Shown: positions 18,431-28,882 of the stretch, piece by piece
Layout of the letters: the number at the start of each line of letters is the position of its first letter
Numbering within the stretch: position 1 is the first letter of the stretch
NCBI GenBank assembly: GCA_029261595.1
Contig: JAJDAZ010000010.1
Coordinates: 1-64,000 of the forward strand
Direction of reading: 5' to 3'
Origin: Nitrospinaceae bacterium
GTDB taxonomy: Bacteria > Nitrospinota > Nitrospinia > Nitrospinales > VA-1
Length of the DNA: 64,000 bases
Program-made: the position numbers and the translations under genes
Notes under the pieces: generated by a model
Seen by the model: the letters and a program-made list of their open reading frames with translations, nothing else
What the model was told of the DNA's origin: nothing
Database searches by the model: none

Positions 18431-18700
18431 TCAAGAAATATACTTAAGAATCAAATGACCTCTGGTCACTTGATAAGTCGAAAACTGGACTTTAGCGATG
18501 CATGCATGCGCCCATTCATGCGTGCATGCATGCACAACTCCCGCGCCCGTGCATGCAAAAAATTTTCTCAATCTATTAATTAGACACTGTTTATCCGCAT
18601 TTATTCGCTCTGCAAAAGGGTCTACCCTAAGCAATTGATCTTGTTGGCTTAAGTAATCCATTGAAGCTTCCTGCAGATACCGTGCATGTGAGTTAATCAT
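18431..18700 (-). CDS. possible small protein, 89 residues
   Basis: An open frame starting at ATG 18700 with a good ribosome site (AGAGGA, 8 bases before the start). The product begins MINSHARYLQEASMDYLSQQ and has no signal peptide or recognised domain. Its second half is encoded by the GCATGC repeat cluster, giving the repeated tripeptide HAC (VHACTHEWAHACIAK), which makes a functional protein less likely. Its cytoplasmic character would be unlike the exported genes around it. The strong ribosome site is the only real support. Confidence 0.3.
   Translation of the reverse strand: MINSHARYLQEASMDYLSQQDQLLRVDPFAERINADKQCLINRLRKFFACTGAGVVHACTHEWAHACIAKVQFSTYQVTRGHLILKYIS
18498..18557. repeat. 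GCATGC palindrome cluster
   Basis: Within 60 bases there are five GCATGC palindromes: ATGCATGCATGCG (18498-18510), CATGCGTGCATGCATGCAC (18517-18535) and GTGCATGCA (18549-18557). The first two blocks form an inverted repeat. The alternating purine-pyrimidine runs are prone to unusual DNA structure. Such clustered dyads between divergent units fit a multi-site operator or enhancer, for example for the CHASE2 activator encoded at 19524-22271. That link is inference. Confidence 0.6.
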
Positions 18701-18914
18701 GATCTATATCCTCTAAAAGCCAAAACTGACTTGTCCTTCGATACTATTACTAATAATGCTCCAAGGTATTACGTTAAATTTATATTCAATTTTTATGCCT
18801 AAATTTCCCGGACCCGGTTCTTTGATCATCAAGCGTGATTTTTTTGGTTTACCTTTATTGCTCACTTAAGTTATGGTTTTTGCCTTGGTGGATTTTTATT
18901 GGAATTTTTGGTTA

Positions 18915-18930
18915 CGGTATAAAAATTGCT
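18915..18930 (+). promoter_or_regulatory. weak sigma-54 (-24/-12) promoter candidate
   Basis: CGGTATAAAAATTGCT has GG at 18916-18917 and GC at 18928-18929, exactly 12 bases apart, with a full TTGCT in the -12 element. The -24 element matches only partly (cGGtA against TGGCA). It would start transcription near 18941, about 66 bases before the exported gene at 19007, in a locus that encodes its own sigma-54 activator. The AT-rich background makes a chance match possible. Confidence 0.35.
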
Positions 18931-19006
18931 TTTTATTAAATCAAGCCAACTCTTTTTAGAGACGCACCCATTCATGCCGGCTAAAAAACTATAGAGGAAA
19001 CTTATT

Positions 19007-19417
19007 ATGAAAACTCTAATGCGCTTTCATCTGACAGGGTTTCTGTTCATTATGGCAACCATCACTTTTATTCAGTTACCTGAGCAGACATTAGCCTGCA
19101 ATATGGAAAATAATACTTTTCCCGATTCCTCTTGCGCATCGAAAATAACCCGGCCAGCCACCGGGCTATTGATCGCAGGGCCAAACCAGGAGGTTTTAAA
19201 CGCGGCCCGAGGAAATATCTTGATTCCAGTAGAAAATACTGAAAATTCAAAAAGCTCAGAAAAAACTATCTCTGTTTCGACAGATAAACCAACTTCAACT
19301 GATAATCCAAATTCTGAAAAAAATGGGGGAAAAGTTACAGCCAAAGACGATATCGGCAAAAAATTTAAACCGGAAACGCCTATCGACAGCATTGTATCTC
19401 ATGGCATAAAAAAATAG
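19007..19417 (+). CDS. small exported protein of unknown function
   Basis: A 136-residue protein with an AGAGGAAA ribosome site and an N-terminal signal peptide (FHLTGFLFIMATITFIQL, cleavage near TLA). The mature part has two Cys close together (ACNMENN, SSCAS), a short conserved-looking stretch PATGLLIAGPNQEVLNAARG, then a Ser/Thr/Lys/Asn-rich low-complexity region. No family recognised. It lies 106 bases before the CHASE2 sigma-54 activator in the same direction and may be cotranscribed with it. A role as ligand or partner of the sensor domain is possible but only a guess. Confidence 0.65.
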   Translation: MKTLMRFHLTGFLFIMATITFIQLPEQTLACNMENNTFPDSSCASKITRPATGLLIAGPNQEVLNAARGNILIPVENTENSKSSEKTISVSTDKPTSTDNPNSEKNGGKVTAKDDIGKKFKPETPIDSIVSHGIKK

Positions 19418-19523
19418 ATTAGCCGGCAAACACCAAGCCTTTTCCAAAAACGGGCTAAAAAAAATAGAGGGATATTTTGCACATTAATTCTATTACAAAT
19501 CATATGATTGCCAAAGAATTAAA

Positions 19524-22271
19524 ATGACTAAGTATATCGCAATCGGGATAACCGGAGCCTTAATCGCAATTTTATCGCAAACGTTTTTTCCTGGTTTTTT
19601 TGGATCGCTGGAGCAAGAGACCTATGATAAAAAATTAATCTTCCGCGGGTCCGTTCCTACCCATTCTGACCTGATCGTGATAGACGCGGACTCCTCCAGT
19701 AAAAACTTGCTGGGGCTGAAAAAATGGAACCGGGCCGTCTATGCTGAAATAATTGATGCTCTCAAGGAAAAGGGCGTTCAGGAAATTATTTTTGACATTG
19801 TATTTGACCTTCCCACCGAGAATAAAGAGCAAGACCGACGCCTTGTGGCATCCACTCAAGCGGCCAGCAATGTCGTGTTCCCAGCGGAAGCCCGATTGCC
19901 TGCGCCGGGGGAGACGGAATCCCGGCCAAATTTATCGGATAGCAGGACACCCCAGTCTCAGCCCGCCTTTCCTGAGAAATTTATTGCAGAATTCCCCCTG
20001 GAAAACCCGAATTCCAAAAATTTCAAATCCATAGTCACGTCTCCCGAAAGCATCAACATCAATTATTCATTTGACGAACTGGTTCAGGTCAGTCATGGCA
20101 TGGGGCATGTCGCCAAAAACTCCGATCCCGATGGGGTTGTTAGAAGAGTGCCGCTTTACATCCGGCATCAAGGGCGCCTCGTTCCATCACTCGGCCTTGT
20201 GGGGGCAATTAAGTATTTAGAGCCTTCCCATGTTGAATTCCAGGAATCGGCCCTTCTCCTTAAAGAAGTTCGATTGCCGGGAAACGACGATTCCAGGAAC
20301 ATCCGTATCCCAATGGACTCTCAGGGACAAATGTTGATCAACTATGCCGGCCCCTGGGGGACGTTCACCCATATCCCGGTGGCCGCCCTATTGGGAAAAA
20401 CATCCGATTTAAATAAAGAGCACTTTAAAGGGAAGCTGGCTCTCATCTTAAGAAATGACGTGGGAGGCGATCTTCAGTCGATCCCCTTACAAACGTCCTA
20501 CCCTGGAGGGGGCATTCACGCGAACATCATCAATACGATTTTGACGCAGAATTTTTTGCATGCCCCGCCTAAATCAGTTCACATCGGGATCATCCTTTTC
20601 TTAAGCCTCGTCGCTTCTACTTTATTTTCATTCCGAAAATATTCCTTTCAACTTTTTGGTATTGGGCTTCTGGCCGCGACATACATAATTGTCAACGTAT
20701 GGCTGTTTTTTAATGGCGTGGTCATCGAACTGTTCGTGCCGGTTTTATCCATTCTGGTCAGCGGATTGCTGGCCTCCTCTTATAACGGCTACCGGGAAAA
20801 TAAAACCCTCATTCTCCTGACGGTGGAAAAAAAGAAACTGAATCAGCAATTGGCAGGTATCGAAAAACAACTGGCAGGAAAAACTGCGGAATTGGAACAA
20901 ATCCAAAAATTATTACTGGTATCGGACAGCAACCAAAAAGCCGTATCCAAAGAAGGCGGACATCGCACTCATGAACGAGATAACCTGAAAGACACTTATA
21001 CAAAAATTGAAGAAGAAAAGAAAACTCTTGAAAAAATCAAAGACAAAATAAATTCCCAGATCCAAAGCATTCCTGACAAAAAGCTTTCCGATCAATTAAT
21101 CCGGGAATGCCGCCAGGCGGGAATCATTACCCGGAGCCCGGAAGTTTTGAGTGCCTTCCAGTTGCTCAAAAAATACGCTCCCTCCTCCACCCCGATTTTG
21201 ATTCTTGGTGAATCCGGAACGGGCAAGGAACTTTTCGCCCGTGCGGTGCATGACTTCAGCCCAAGACAAAATAAACCCTTCATCCCAGTCAATATTGGTG
21301 CTATTCCAAATGAATTGATCGAAAGCGAATTGTTTGGACACGCCAAGGGAAGCTTTACAGGTGCATCCACAGCCACAAAAGGAATTTTAGAAAATGCGGA
21401 TAAGGGCACCGTTTTCCTCGATGAAATTGGCGACGCATCCCAGAAGATTCAGGTCAAAATGCTACGCACTCTTGAGGAAAATGAAATCCAACGGGTCGGC
21501 GCCAGCCAACCCATCAAAATTGACACTCGAATCGTATCGGCGACCAATAAAAATCTCAAAGATGAAATCAGCAAAGGGCATTTTCGCGAGGATCTTTACT
21601 ACCGGTTAAATGTCCTTGAAATCAAGCTTCCGCCTTTACGTGACCGAAAAAAAGATATCGAGATTCTGGCGAACCACTTTTTGGACATTTTCCAAAATCA
21701 AAATGGTTTTCAGGAAATTAAGGGATTTTCCAAAGAAACCATCAAAAAACTGGAGAAACACGATTGGCCCGGAAATATTCGCGAATTGCGAAACGTCATC
21801 AACCGGGCCGTTTTAAAGACCGGTGAGGGCGAGATCGGCGAAAACGATATCCAACTGGACGATGCGGGGACGTTACCGGTGGTAACAGAAAAAACGGAAA
21901 TGAACGACGACTTATTCCTGGAAACGCTTCGCCAGACAAGGTTCGAAATCAATGAAGCCAAAGACCGTCTTGGCATCACCCGGAACACCGTGACCTTGAA
22001 GCTCAAAGGAATTTGTTTTTATTACCTGGTCAAAAATAATTTCGATTCCGAGAAAACCGTACAGGAAGTTGCCGGTGATGTGAACTTAGAAGACCCTGTC
22101 CGCAGGAAAATTACCGAGTATCAGGACAACCTGGCCAAAACTGTCAAAAAATGCAATCCCGATGCAAACGCCATCGATGCTATTTTGAAAAGCTCCCGCA
22201 TACCGATTCAATACAAGCCCTCACTGGAAGTATTCATCCGGCATTTGTTTTCGGAACAAGAGCCAAAGTAA
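19524..22271 (+). CDS. membrane CHASE2 sensor fused to a sigma-54-activating AAA+ ATPase
   Basis: A one-component transmembrane regulator of 915 residues. After an N-terminal membrane segment (about 5-24) comes an extracytoplasmic CHASE2 domain (about 30-345, with YDKKLIFRG and DIVFD), three membrane helices (about 353-420), a coiled coil (430-515), and an AAA+ domain with Walker A GESGTGKE (562-569), Walker B VFLDEIGD (630-637) and the sigma-54 contact loop as GSFTGA (609-614) instead of the usual GAFTGA. A Fis-like helix-turn-helix (INEAKDRLGITRNTVTLKL, about 809-827) follows, then an unusual extra tail of about 85 residues. It should sense something in the periplasm and activate sigma-54 promoters while tethered to the membrane. 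Candidate targets in the window are 18915-18930 and 39540-39555, and possibly the peptidase cluster. Confidence 0.9.
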   Translation: MTKYIAIGITGALIAILSQTFFPGFFGSLEQETYDKKLIFRGSVPTHSDLIVIDADSSSKNLLGLKKWNRAVYAEIIDALKEKGVQEIIFDIVFDLPTENKEQDRRLVASTQAASNVVFPAEARLPAPGETESRPNLSDSRTPQSQPAFPEKFIAEFPLENPNSKNFKSIVTSPESININYSFDELVQVSHGMGHVAKNSDPDGVVRRVPLYIRHQGRLVPSLGLVGAIKYLEPSHVEFQESALLLKEVRLPGNDDSRNIRIPMDSQGQMLINYAGPWGTFTHIPVAALLGKTSDLNKEHFKGKLALILRNDVGGDLQSIPLQTSYPGGGIHANIINTILTQNFLHAPPKSVHIGIILFLSLVASTLFSFRKYSFQLFGIGLLAATYIIVNVWLFFNGVVIELFVPVLSILVSGLLASSYNGYRENKTLILLTVEKKKLNQQLAGIEKQLAGKTAELEQIQKLLLVSDSNQKAVSKEGGHRTHERDNLKDTYTKIEEEKKTLEKIKDKINSQIQSIPDKKLSDQLIRECRQAGIITRSPEVLSAFQLLKKYAPSSTPILILGESGTGKELFARAVHDFSPRQNKPFIPVNIGAIPNELIESELFGHAKGSFTGASTATKGILENADKGTVFLDEIGDASQKIQVKMLRTLEENEIQRVGASQPIKIDTRIVSATNKNLKDEISKGHFREDLYYRLNVLEIKLPPLRDRKKDIEILANHFLDIFQNQNGFQEIKGFSKETIKKLEKHDWPGNIRELRNVINRAVLKTGEGEIGENDIQLDDAGTLPVVTEKTEMNDDLFLETLRQTRFEINEAKDRLGITRNTVTLKLKGICFYYLVKNNFDSEKTVQEVAGDVNLEDPVRRKITEYQDNLAKTVKKCNPDANAIDAILKSSRIPIQYKPSLEVFIRHLFSEQEPK

Positions 22272-22287
22272 AACCGGAAACCTTGTG

Positions 22288-24375
<2,088 letters not shown>

Positions 24376-24459
24376 CTAAGGGAGCAATTATATTAGATAG
24401 TTTGAGGAAGGGATATATATAAGGAAAGAAAAAATTACCGATGTGCTGACGCCAACTCA

Positions 24460-25863
24460 TTAAGGTTCCAGGGTCACGTAATAGCCATTTTTTCCACGCT
24501 GGACCAAAAGCAGCGCGCTATCTCGGTTGCCGGCTTCCAGAATGGCTTTGTTAAAGTCTTCCGCATTGAGGATTTTTTTCTGGTTGAACTGGCGAATCAC
24601 GTCTCCCGGCACCAGGCCAATTTGGCCGCTGGCGCTATTCTGAACCACCTGAGTCACGACCACACCTTTTCTCGTCGATAACCGGTATTGCCTCAACGTG
24701 CGCTCAGTGATTCCCTGGACCTTCAATCCCAGCCAGTTCAAAGTGAAATCCGCCACCTCGTTTCCGGGGATGGCCTTCACATGAAGCCGGATGCTTTTCT
24801 CCCGTCCATCCCGGAGAATACCGAACTTGATGGTGTTCCCCACGGAATAAGATCCGACTCTCTGTTGATACTCCAGTTTTTTACTGATTTCATGGTTGTC
24901 CAGTTCGAGAACCACGTCGCCCTGTTTGATTCCAGCCCGATGTCCGGGACTGCCGGGAAAAACTTTGGTCACCAACACGCCCCGTTGCCGGTCCAGCTTG
25001 AAATAGCGTAGCAATTCCGGGGTCATGTTCTGAACGGAAACGCCCAACCATCCGCGCCGCACCTTGCCGTAACTGATCAAATCTTTGATGATGCGTTTCG
25101 CATTGTTAATGGGGATGGCAAACCCAATGCCCTCGGCCTTCTGGTAGATTGCGGTGTTGATACCGATCAGTGATCCTTCGATATTCAAGAGCGGCCCGCC
25201 GCTGTTTCCAGGGTTGATGGAAGCATCGACCTGGATGAAGTCATGGTAAACGGTATTTTTCCCGGCTTTAATCGAACGGTTGAGGGCACTGACGATTCCG
25301 GTCGTCACCGTGTGCTGGAGTCCGAAGGGATTGCCAATGGCAACCACCGTCTCGCCGATCATCAGATCATCGGAACGGCCCATTTCCACAAAAGGCAGAG
25401 GCTCTTTGGAGTCGATTTTAATCACCGCCAGGTCGGATTTCCTATCCGCGCCAACCAGTTGAGCGTCGAATTCACGTTTATCGATCAGCGTCACCTTGAT
25501 CCTGACCGCCTTGCCGATCACGTGCTCGTTGGTCAGAATGTACCCGTTGGAATTGATGATGACCCCGGACCCGAGACTCCGGCGCTGCTGGTTAAGGTTA
25601 GGCATCAAATCCTGTAAAAACCGGTCGAACATGCCATTGCCAAATTGACTGCCCCCAAAACTCCGAAACGGATTCCTGCGTTTGGTCGGCGCTTCTTCGG
25701 TATTTATGTTGACCACCACCGGACCGACTTTCTCAATGGCGCGAACCAGAGGGGTTCTTCGACTGGATTCCTGATGGGCGAAACTGAAGGAGGCACTCAG
25801 CAAAAAAAATCCCAAAAAGAGGGCGAAAAATACGGTGGGCTTTATCGTTCGGGGAAATGGCAT
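24460..25863 (-). CDS. HtrA/DegP-type periplasmic serine protease, copy B
   Basis: A periplasmic quality-control protease and chaperone. Signal peptide VFFALFLGFFLLSASFSFA, trypsin-like domain with His 114 (TNEHVI), Asp 144 (SDLAVIKI) and Ser 221 (GNSGGPL), then two PDZ domains (from about 280 and 370), 467 residues. The ATG at 25863 gives the signal peptide directly; a longer frame from TTG 25908 would run through a perfect hairpin and was not used. No clear ribosome site is seen at either start. It follows a second HtrA gene in the same direction, and the hairpin at 25885-25906 lies in its leader. Confidence 0.93.
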   Translation of the reverse strand: MPFPRTIKPTVFFALFLGFFLLSASFSFAHQESSRRTPLVRAIEKVGPVVVNINTEEAPTKRRNPFRSFGGSQFGNGMFDRFLQDLMPNLNQQRRSLGSGVIINSNGYILTNEHVIGKAVRIKVTLIDKREFDAQLVGADRKSDLAVIKIDSKEPLPFVEMGRSDDLMIGETVVAIGNPFGLQHTVTTGIVSALNRSIKAGKNTVYHDFIQVDASINPGNSGGPLLNIEGSLIGINTAIYQKAEGIGFAIPINNAKRIIKDLISYGKVRRGWLGVSVQNMTPELLRYFKLDRQRGVLVTKVFPGSPGHRAGIKQGDVVLELDNHEISKKLEYQQRVGSYSVGNTIKFGILRDGREKSIRLHVKAIPGNEVADFTLNWLGLKVQGITERTLRQYRLSTRKGVVVTQVVQNSASGQIGLVPGDVIRQFNQKKILNAEDFNKAILEAGNRDSALLLVQRGKNGYYVTLEP

Positions 25864-25884
25864 AAAGAGAAAATTATCAGAGAT

Positions 25885-25906
25885 GGCGGACCTGAATCGG
25901 TCCGCC
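25885..25906. other. perfect 8-bp stem hairpin before the second htrA
   Basis: GGCGGACC (25885-25892), loop TGAATC, GGTCCGCC (25899-25906). The stem is GC-rich and perfect and lies 22 bases upstream of the ATG of the downstream htrA on the minus strand. It has no U-tract, so it is more likely a leader structure or operator than a terminator. Its role is unknown. Confidence 0.45.
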
Positions 25907-25986
25907 AAAATTTCTGATTGATACGATTAAGGAAGGTTGGAATGTTAAAGGGGAGTTCAAAAATTTGATTATTTGCCTTGGCAATC

Positions 25987-26013
25987 GCCAACCCCTTATT
26001 TTAAGGGGCTGGC
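25987..26013 (-). terminator. hairpin terminator after the first htrA
   Basis: The sequence folds as GCCA / CCCCTTA, loop TTT, TAAGGGG / TGGC (25987-26013), an 11-bp stem with one mismatch. It lies 20 bases past the stop of the htrA gene at 26034-27518. The U-tract is poor, so termination may be partial or Rho-assisted, letting some transcripts continue into the second htrA. Confidence 0.5.
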
Positions 26014-26033
26014 TCATGATCCAAAACAAAACA

Positions 26034-27518
26034 TTAATCAATTTTAACAGCAACGTAAATAGTGGTTCCGCCACGGCGGACAAGAAACAATACCGTACTG
26101 CCCTTATCAGCCGATGCGGTGACTCTGGTATAATCCGCAACCGTATTGATGGGCGTTCGATTGATTTCCGTGATCACATCGCCTCTGCGGATTCCCGCTT
26201 CACCAGCGGCTCCACCTGCCGTCACATCGGAAACAAGAACCCCGTTCTTGGTATCGAGCTTGAGGCTCTTCATCAATTCCGGAGTGATGTCCTGCACCTG
26301 AAGACCTACGGGGTCACTTTTTGCGACTGCCGCCACGACCGTTTTATCTTCAAGAACTTCAATAACAATATCAAAGGTTTTCTGCTTGCCATCCCGGACA
26401 ATGTTCACTTTCACGGACTTTCCAGGAGTGGTTTTGGCCACAATTTTGGGCAAGGCCTCCATTTCATCGACCGGTTGCCCGTCAAAACTGACAATCACGT
26501 CTCCGCGTTTGATGCCGGACTTGAATGCGGGCCCATCGGGTATCACGTCTCCCACCAGCGCGCCCTTGTTATCTTTCAGTCCGAAAGATTTGGCAAGATC
26601 AGGCGTGATTTTCTGAATCATCACCCCCAGCCAACCACGGGTGACACTGCCTTTTTCTTTAAGATCCTTCAATATCACCTTGGCAATATCGATAGGAATG
26701 GCAAAACCGATGCCTACATTCCCGCCTGAATTCCCTGAAATAATTGCGGTGTTTATGCCAATGACATCCCCCTTGATATTGATCAACGGACCGCCGCTGT
26801 TACCGGGATTGATGGAGGCATCGGTCTGAATAAACTCATCGTAGGGACCGGCTCCGATGTTGCGGCTCAAGGCGCTCACCACACCCACGGTAACGGTATG
26901 GCTCAACCCAAAGGGATTGCCGATCGCCATGACCCATTCGCCTACTTCGAGCTTTCCTGAATCCCCCAGTTTCAAAAAAGGGAACGGTTTTTTGCCGCCG
27001 TTCTCACGGGAAATTTTAATCAGCGCGATGTCAGTCTTGGAATCGGAACCGATCAACTCCGCCGTGTATTCCTTATCATCCTCCAGAGTGACAATGATTT
27101 CTTCGGCTTCTTCAACAACGTGATAATTTGTGAGAATGTGACCCTCGGCATCAATGATGAAGCCAGAACCCGTTCCACCCTGGGGACGCTGATCGGGGCG
27201 CTGACCAAAAAACCGGTCATAAAAATCCTTGAAAGGGTCTGGAGCCCCATTCTTGTCCTTCGGAGGAGCAGTAGGAGGGCGAAATTGCCGGGTCACCGGT
27301 TTGGGTTTGGTTTTGGCGCTCACATTGACCACCGCCGGGTCCTGCTTTTTAGCGATATCAACAAATACATTACTAGTCAAAGGCACGGTATCACTACTCA
27401 AAGCGAAGGCCTGGCCTAAAAAGCCTGCCCCTTTATCGGTATTCCCGGATGAAACGGGAAAGAGCAAGGCTCCCGTAAGAAGAAAAAAGAAGGAGTTTTT
27501 GACGATATTAAAATTCAT
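26034..27518 (-). CDS. htrA: HtrA/DegP-type periplasmic serine protease, copy A
   Basis: A 494-residue periplasmic protease with signal peptide, trypsin-like domain (His 133 in TNYHVV, Asp 163 in KTDIALIKI, Ser 241 in GNSGGPL) and two PDZ domains (about 270-350 and 390-480). It degrades or refolds damaged exported proteins, which suits an organism with so many periplasmic proteins. ATG 27518 has a GAGG site; an ATG four codons earlier (27530) has an AAAGGG site, so the exact start is open. It is a diverged paralog of the next gene. A TAACCC/GGGTTA dyad lies just upstream. Confidence 0.94.
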   Translation of the reverse strand: MNFNIVKNSFFFLLTGALLFPVSSGNTDKGAGFLGQAFALSSDTVPLTSNVFVDIAKKQDPAVVNVSAKTKPKPVTRQFRPPTAPPKDKNGAPDPFKDFYDRFFGQRPDQRPQGGTGSGFIIDAEGHILTNYHVVEEAEEIIVTLEDDKEYTAELIGSDSKTDIALIKISRENGGKKPFPFLKLGDSGKLEVGEWVMAIGNPFGLSHTVTVGVVSALSRNIGAGPYDEFIQTDASINPGNSGGPLINIKGDVIGINTAIISGNSGGNVGIGFAIPIDIAKVILKDLKEKGSVTRGWLGVMIQKITPDLAKSFGLKDNKGALVGDVIPDGPAFKSGIKRGDVIVSFDGQPVDEMEALPKIVAKTTPGKSVKVNIVRDGKQKTFDIVIEVLEDKTVVAAVAKSDPVGLQVQDITPELMKSLKLDTKNGVLVSDVTAGGAAGEAGIRRGDVITEINRTPINTVADYTRVTASADKGSTVLFLVRRGGTTIYVAVKID

Positions 27519-27557
27519 GTGTGACCTCATAATCCCTTTCTAATTATTGATTGCGTT

Positions 27558-27579
27558 TAACCCTTTTCTATTAGGGTTA
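27558..27579. promoter_or_regulatory. inverted repeat upstream of htrA, possible operator
   Basis: TAACCC (27558-27563) and GGGTTA (27574-27579) form a perfect dyad with a 10-base centre, 40-60 bases upstream of the htrA start. The spacing of one helical turn suits a dimeric regulator binding one face. No flanking promoter consensus is evident. It could also be chance. Confidence 0.3.
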
Positions 27580-28233
27580 TTTTAGCCGCAGAAATTGATT
27601 CTTGATGCCTGAAACTCAATAATGCCCCCCGCATAGTAAACAGGCTACAAAATTCGAAGTTAAATTTAAGTTAAAGCCGGATTAATTTTTCTTAATATAC
27701 TGTCATCCGCCCGTGTCGAGGGTCGAATATGGATGAATTGAATCGTCGTCGCCCAAAAAGCTTCTATATTAATTATGGATTGGGTTGATTTCCAGGAAAA
27801 AGACAATATTAATATCTTACGAAGCTGAAGGGAACCAAACGCTGCATCGAATAACAAAGACACTCTTTAAAAGGTTTTGCGTGGAGCCCTCCTCAATACC
27901 GTTGCATTTAAATTATTATAAAGAGGCGAAAACTCTTTTACAACCTCCATTTCCAGATGAGATTTACATCGACAGATTTACTTATTGACTCGAGGGATTA
28001 GATAACAGATAATAAATCAACAAGTTTGAGGTCCATTCTGGAAACTTGGCCGGGCGGAAGATTTTCAAATTATCCTCTACAGAACCGCAATTATCGCCCA
28101 ATTTGACATTTTTTTCAATGTCTTCTTGATCATCGTTGCATCGTTCGTCGAAATTATCCAGATCAGGTTCTTGAGAATTATCTGCATGAGTCGATTTTCC
28201 TAAATCAGCGTGTTTCCCACACAGGATCAATCA
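27580..28233. other. gene-poor region with two doubtful ORFs
   Basis: About 650 bases between htrA and the DUF2065 gene. On the plus strand 27785-27988 is open (67 residues, TTG start, ending FPDEIYIDRFTY). A 17-codon frame from ATG 27775 overlaps it, shifted by one base, which could mean a frameshifted remnant. On the minus strand 27982-28230 is open (82 residues, TTG start, acidic, ending LLIYYLLSNPSSQ). Neither has a recognised domain or good ribosome site. The composition is protein-like, so these may be remains of decayed genes. Confidence 0.35.
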
Positions 28234-28434
28234 ATGAGTTTTTTTCTAGCCGCTCTGGGATTGATGATGGTATTTGAAGGCATTCCTTATTTTTGCTTTC
28301 CCGCGCGGGTCAAGTCGTTTGCCCGGATGATCCCGGAAGTTCCAGACAACACGTTGAGGGTCATTGGTTTTGCGCTCATGCTGATCGGATTATTAATAGT
28401 TTACTTTGGGAGGTCCCTTGCGGAAAATGGATAA
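28234..28434 (+). CDS. DUF2065 (YjeT-like) small membrane protein
   Basis: A 66-residue inner-membrane protein with two hydrophobic helices (FFLAALGLMMVFEGIPYF and LRVIGFALMLIGLLIVYF) joined by a short loop with the conserved pattern FPARVKSFARMIPEVPD. The length and layout are those of the DUF2065/YjeT family. In other bacteria this gene often lies next to hflKC or purA, neither of which is in this window. The ATG at 28234 has an AGGA site. It overlaps the next gene by 8 bases. The function is not established. Confidence 0.85.
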   Translation: MSFFLAALGLMMVFEGIPYFCFPARVKSFARMIPEVPDNTLRVIGFALMLIGLLIVYFGRSLAENG

Positions 28435-28861
28435 ACGAATTCACAACCTTATTATTATTTTAACGGCGTCTTTTGTGCTTTTTATCATGACCGGATGCTC
28501 ATCCACCCCGGAAACCGCAGATTCCTCGGAATCCGTGGGAGAATATTCCGAAGTGGCCCATCCTTTCACCGATGTACCGATTCCTGATGGATTCAAGTCG
28601 GACCGGGCTAAATCCTTTGTTTACGAATCCGGTAGCGGGTCGATGAAGGTGGGTCGCCTGTATTATTCCGGCTGGCACAAATCCCAGGAAGTGGTCAATT
28701 ATTACCACAATGCCATGATCAATAAAGGCTGGAAGATGGTCAACGCCATGGAACACGACGGAATGATTCTGAATTACGAGAAAAAAACCCAAGTATGCAC
28801 GGTCATCGTCACCGATGCACTTCTGAAAACCAACCTGGAAATTCAAGTTGGACCAAAATAA
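28427..28861 (+). CDS. lipoprotein of unknown function
   Basis: A 144-residue lipoprotein: signal LIIILTASFVLFI, lipobox MTGC. The mature domain contains DVPIPDGFKSDRAKSFVYES, GRLYYSGWHKSQEVVNYY and NKGWKMVNAMEHDG, a pattern I have seen in short bacterial lipoproteins whose domain tests the difference between two steps ('yyr.qM...GW.l'). I cannot name the family. The ATG at 28427 lies inside the end of the DUF2065 gene, so the pair is translationally coupled. Confidence 0.75.
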   Translation: MDKRIHNLIIILTASFVLFIMTGCSSTPETADSSESVGEYSEVAHPFTDVPIPDGFKSDRAKSFVYESGSGSMKVGRLYYSGWHKSQEVVNYYHNAMINKGWKMVNAMEHDGMILNYEKKTQVCTVIVTDALLKTNLEIQVGPK

Positions 28862-28873
28862 TTTCTCGCAAAA

Positions 28874-28882
28874 TGGTATAAT
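28874..28882 (+). promoter_or_regulatory. extended -10 promoter candidate
   Basis: TGGTATAAT (28874-28882) is a perfect -10 hexamer with the TG of an extended -10 element. No good -35 is seen at 17 bases. It would serve the DnaA-like gene at 28969 with a leader of about 80 bases. Confidence 0.35.

Larger units (their letters stand above)
18208..19006. other. intergenic region between peptidase cluster and CHASE2 regulator locus
   Basis: About 800 AT-rich bases separate two divergently transcribed units. It holds a possible 89-residue ORF (18431-18700, minus), a cluster of GCATGC palindromes (18498-18557, with one more TGCATG near 18682) and a GG-N10-GC sigma-54-type element at 18915-18930. 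I see no convincing sigma-70 promoter for the peptidase cluster. No GC-N10-CC pattern (a minus-strand sigma-54 site) with correct spacing was found between 18208 and 18430. The region is the natural place for joint regulation of both units. Confidence 0.6.

Noticed and set aside
18498-18557. GCATGC cluster as a CRISPR array
   Set aside because: The units are short overlapping palindromes without spacers of constant length, and no cas genes are present.
25965-26729. 254-residue open frame antisense to htrA
   Set aside because: Lies over the PDZ part of the first htrA and over its terminator hairpin; composition is that of an antisense shadow.
27390-27450. GFLG in the N-terminus of htrA as related to the M4 motif
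   Set aside because: It lies just after the signal peptide in a different context without the acidic neighbours; probably coincidence.
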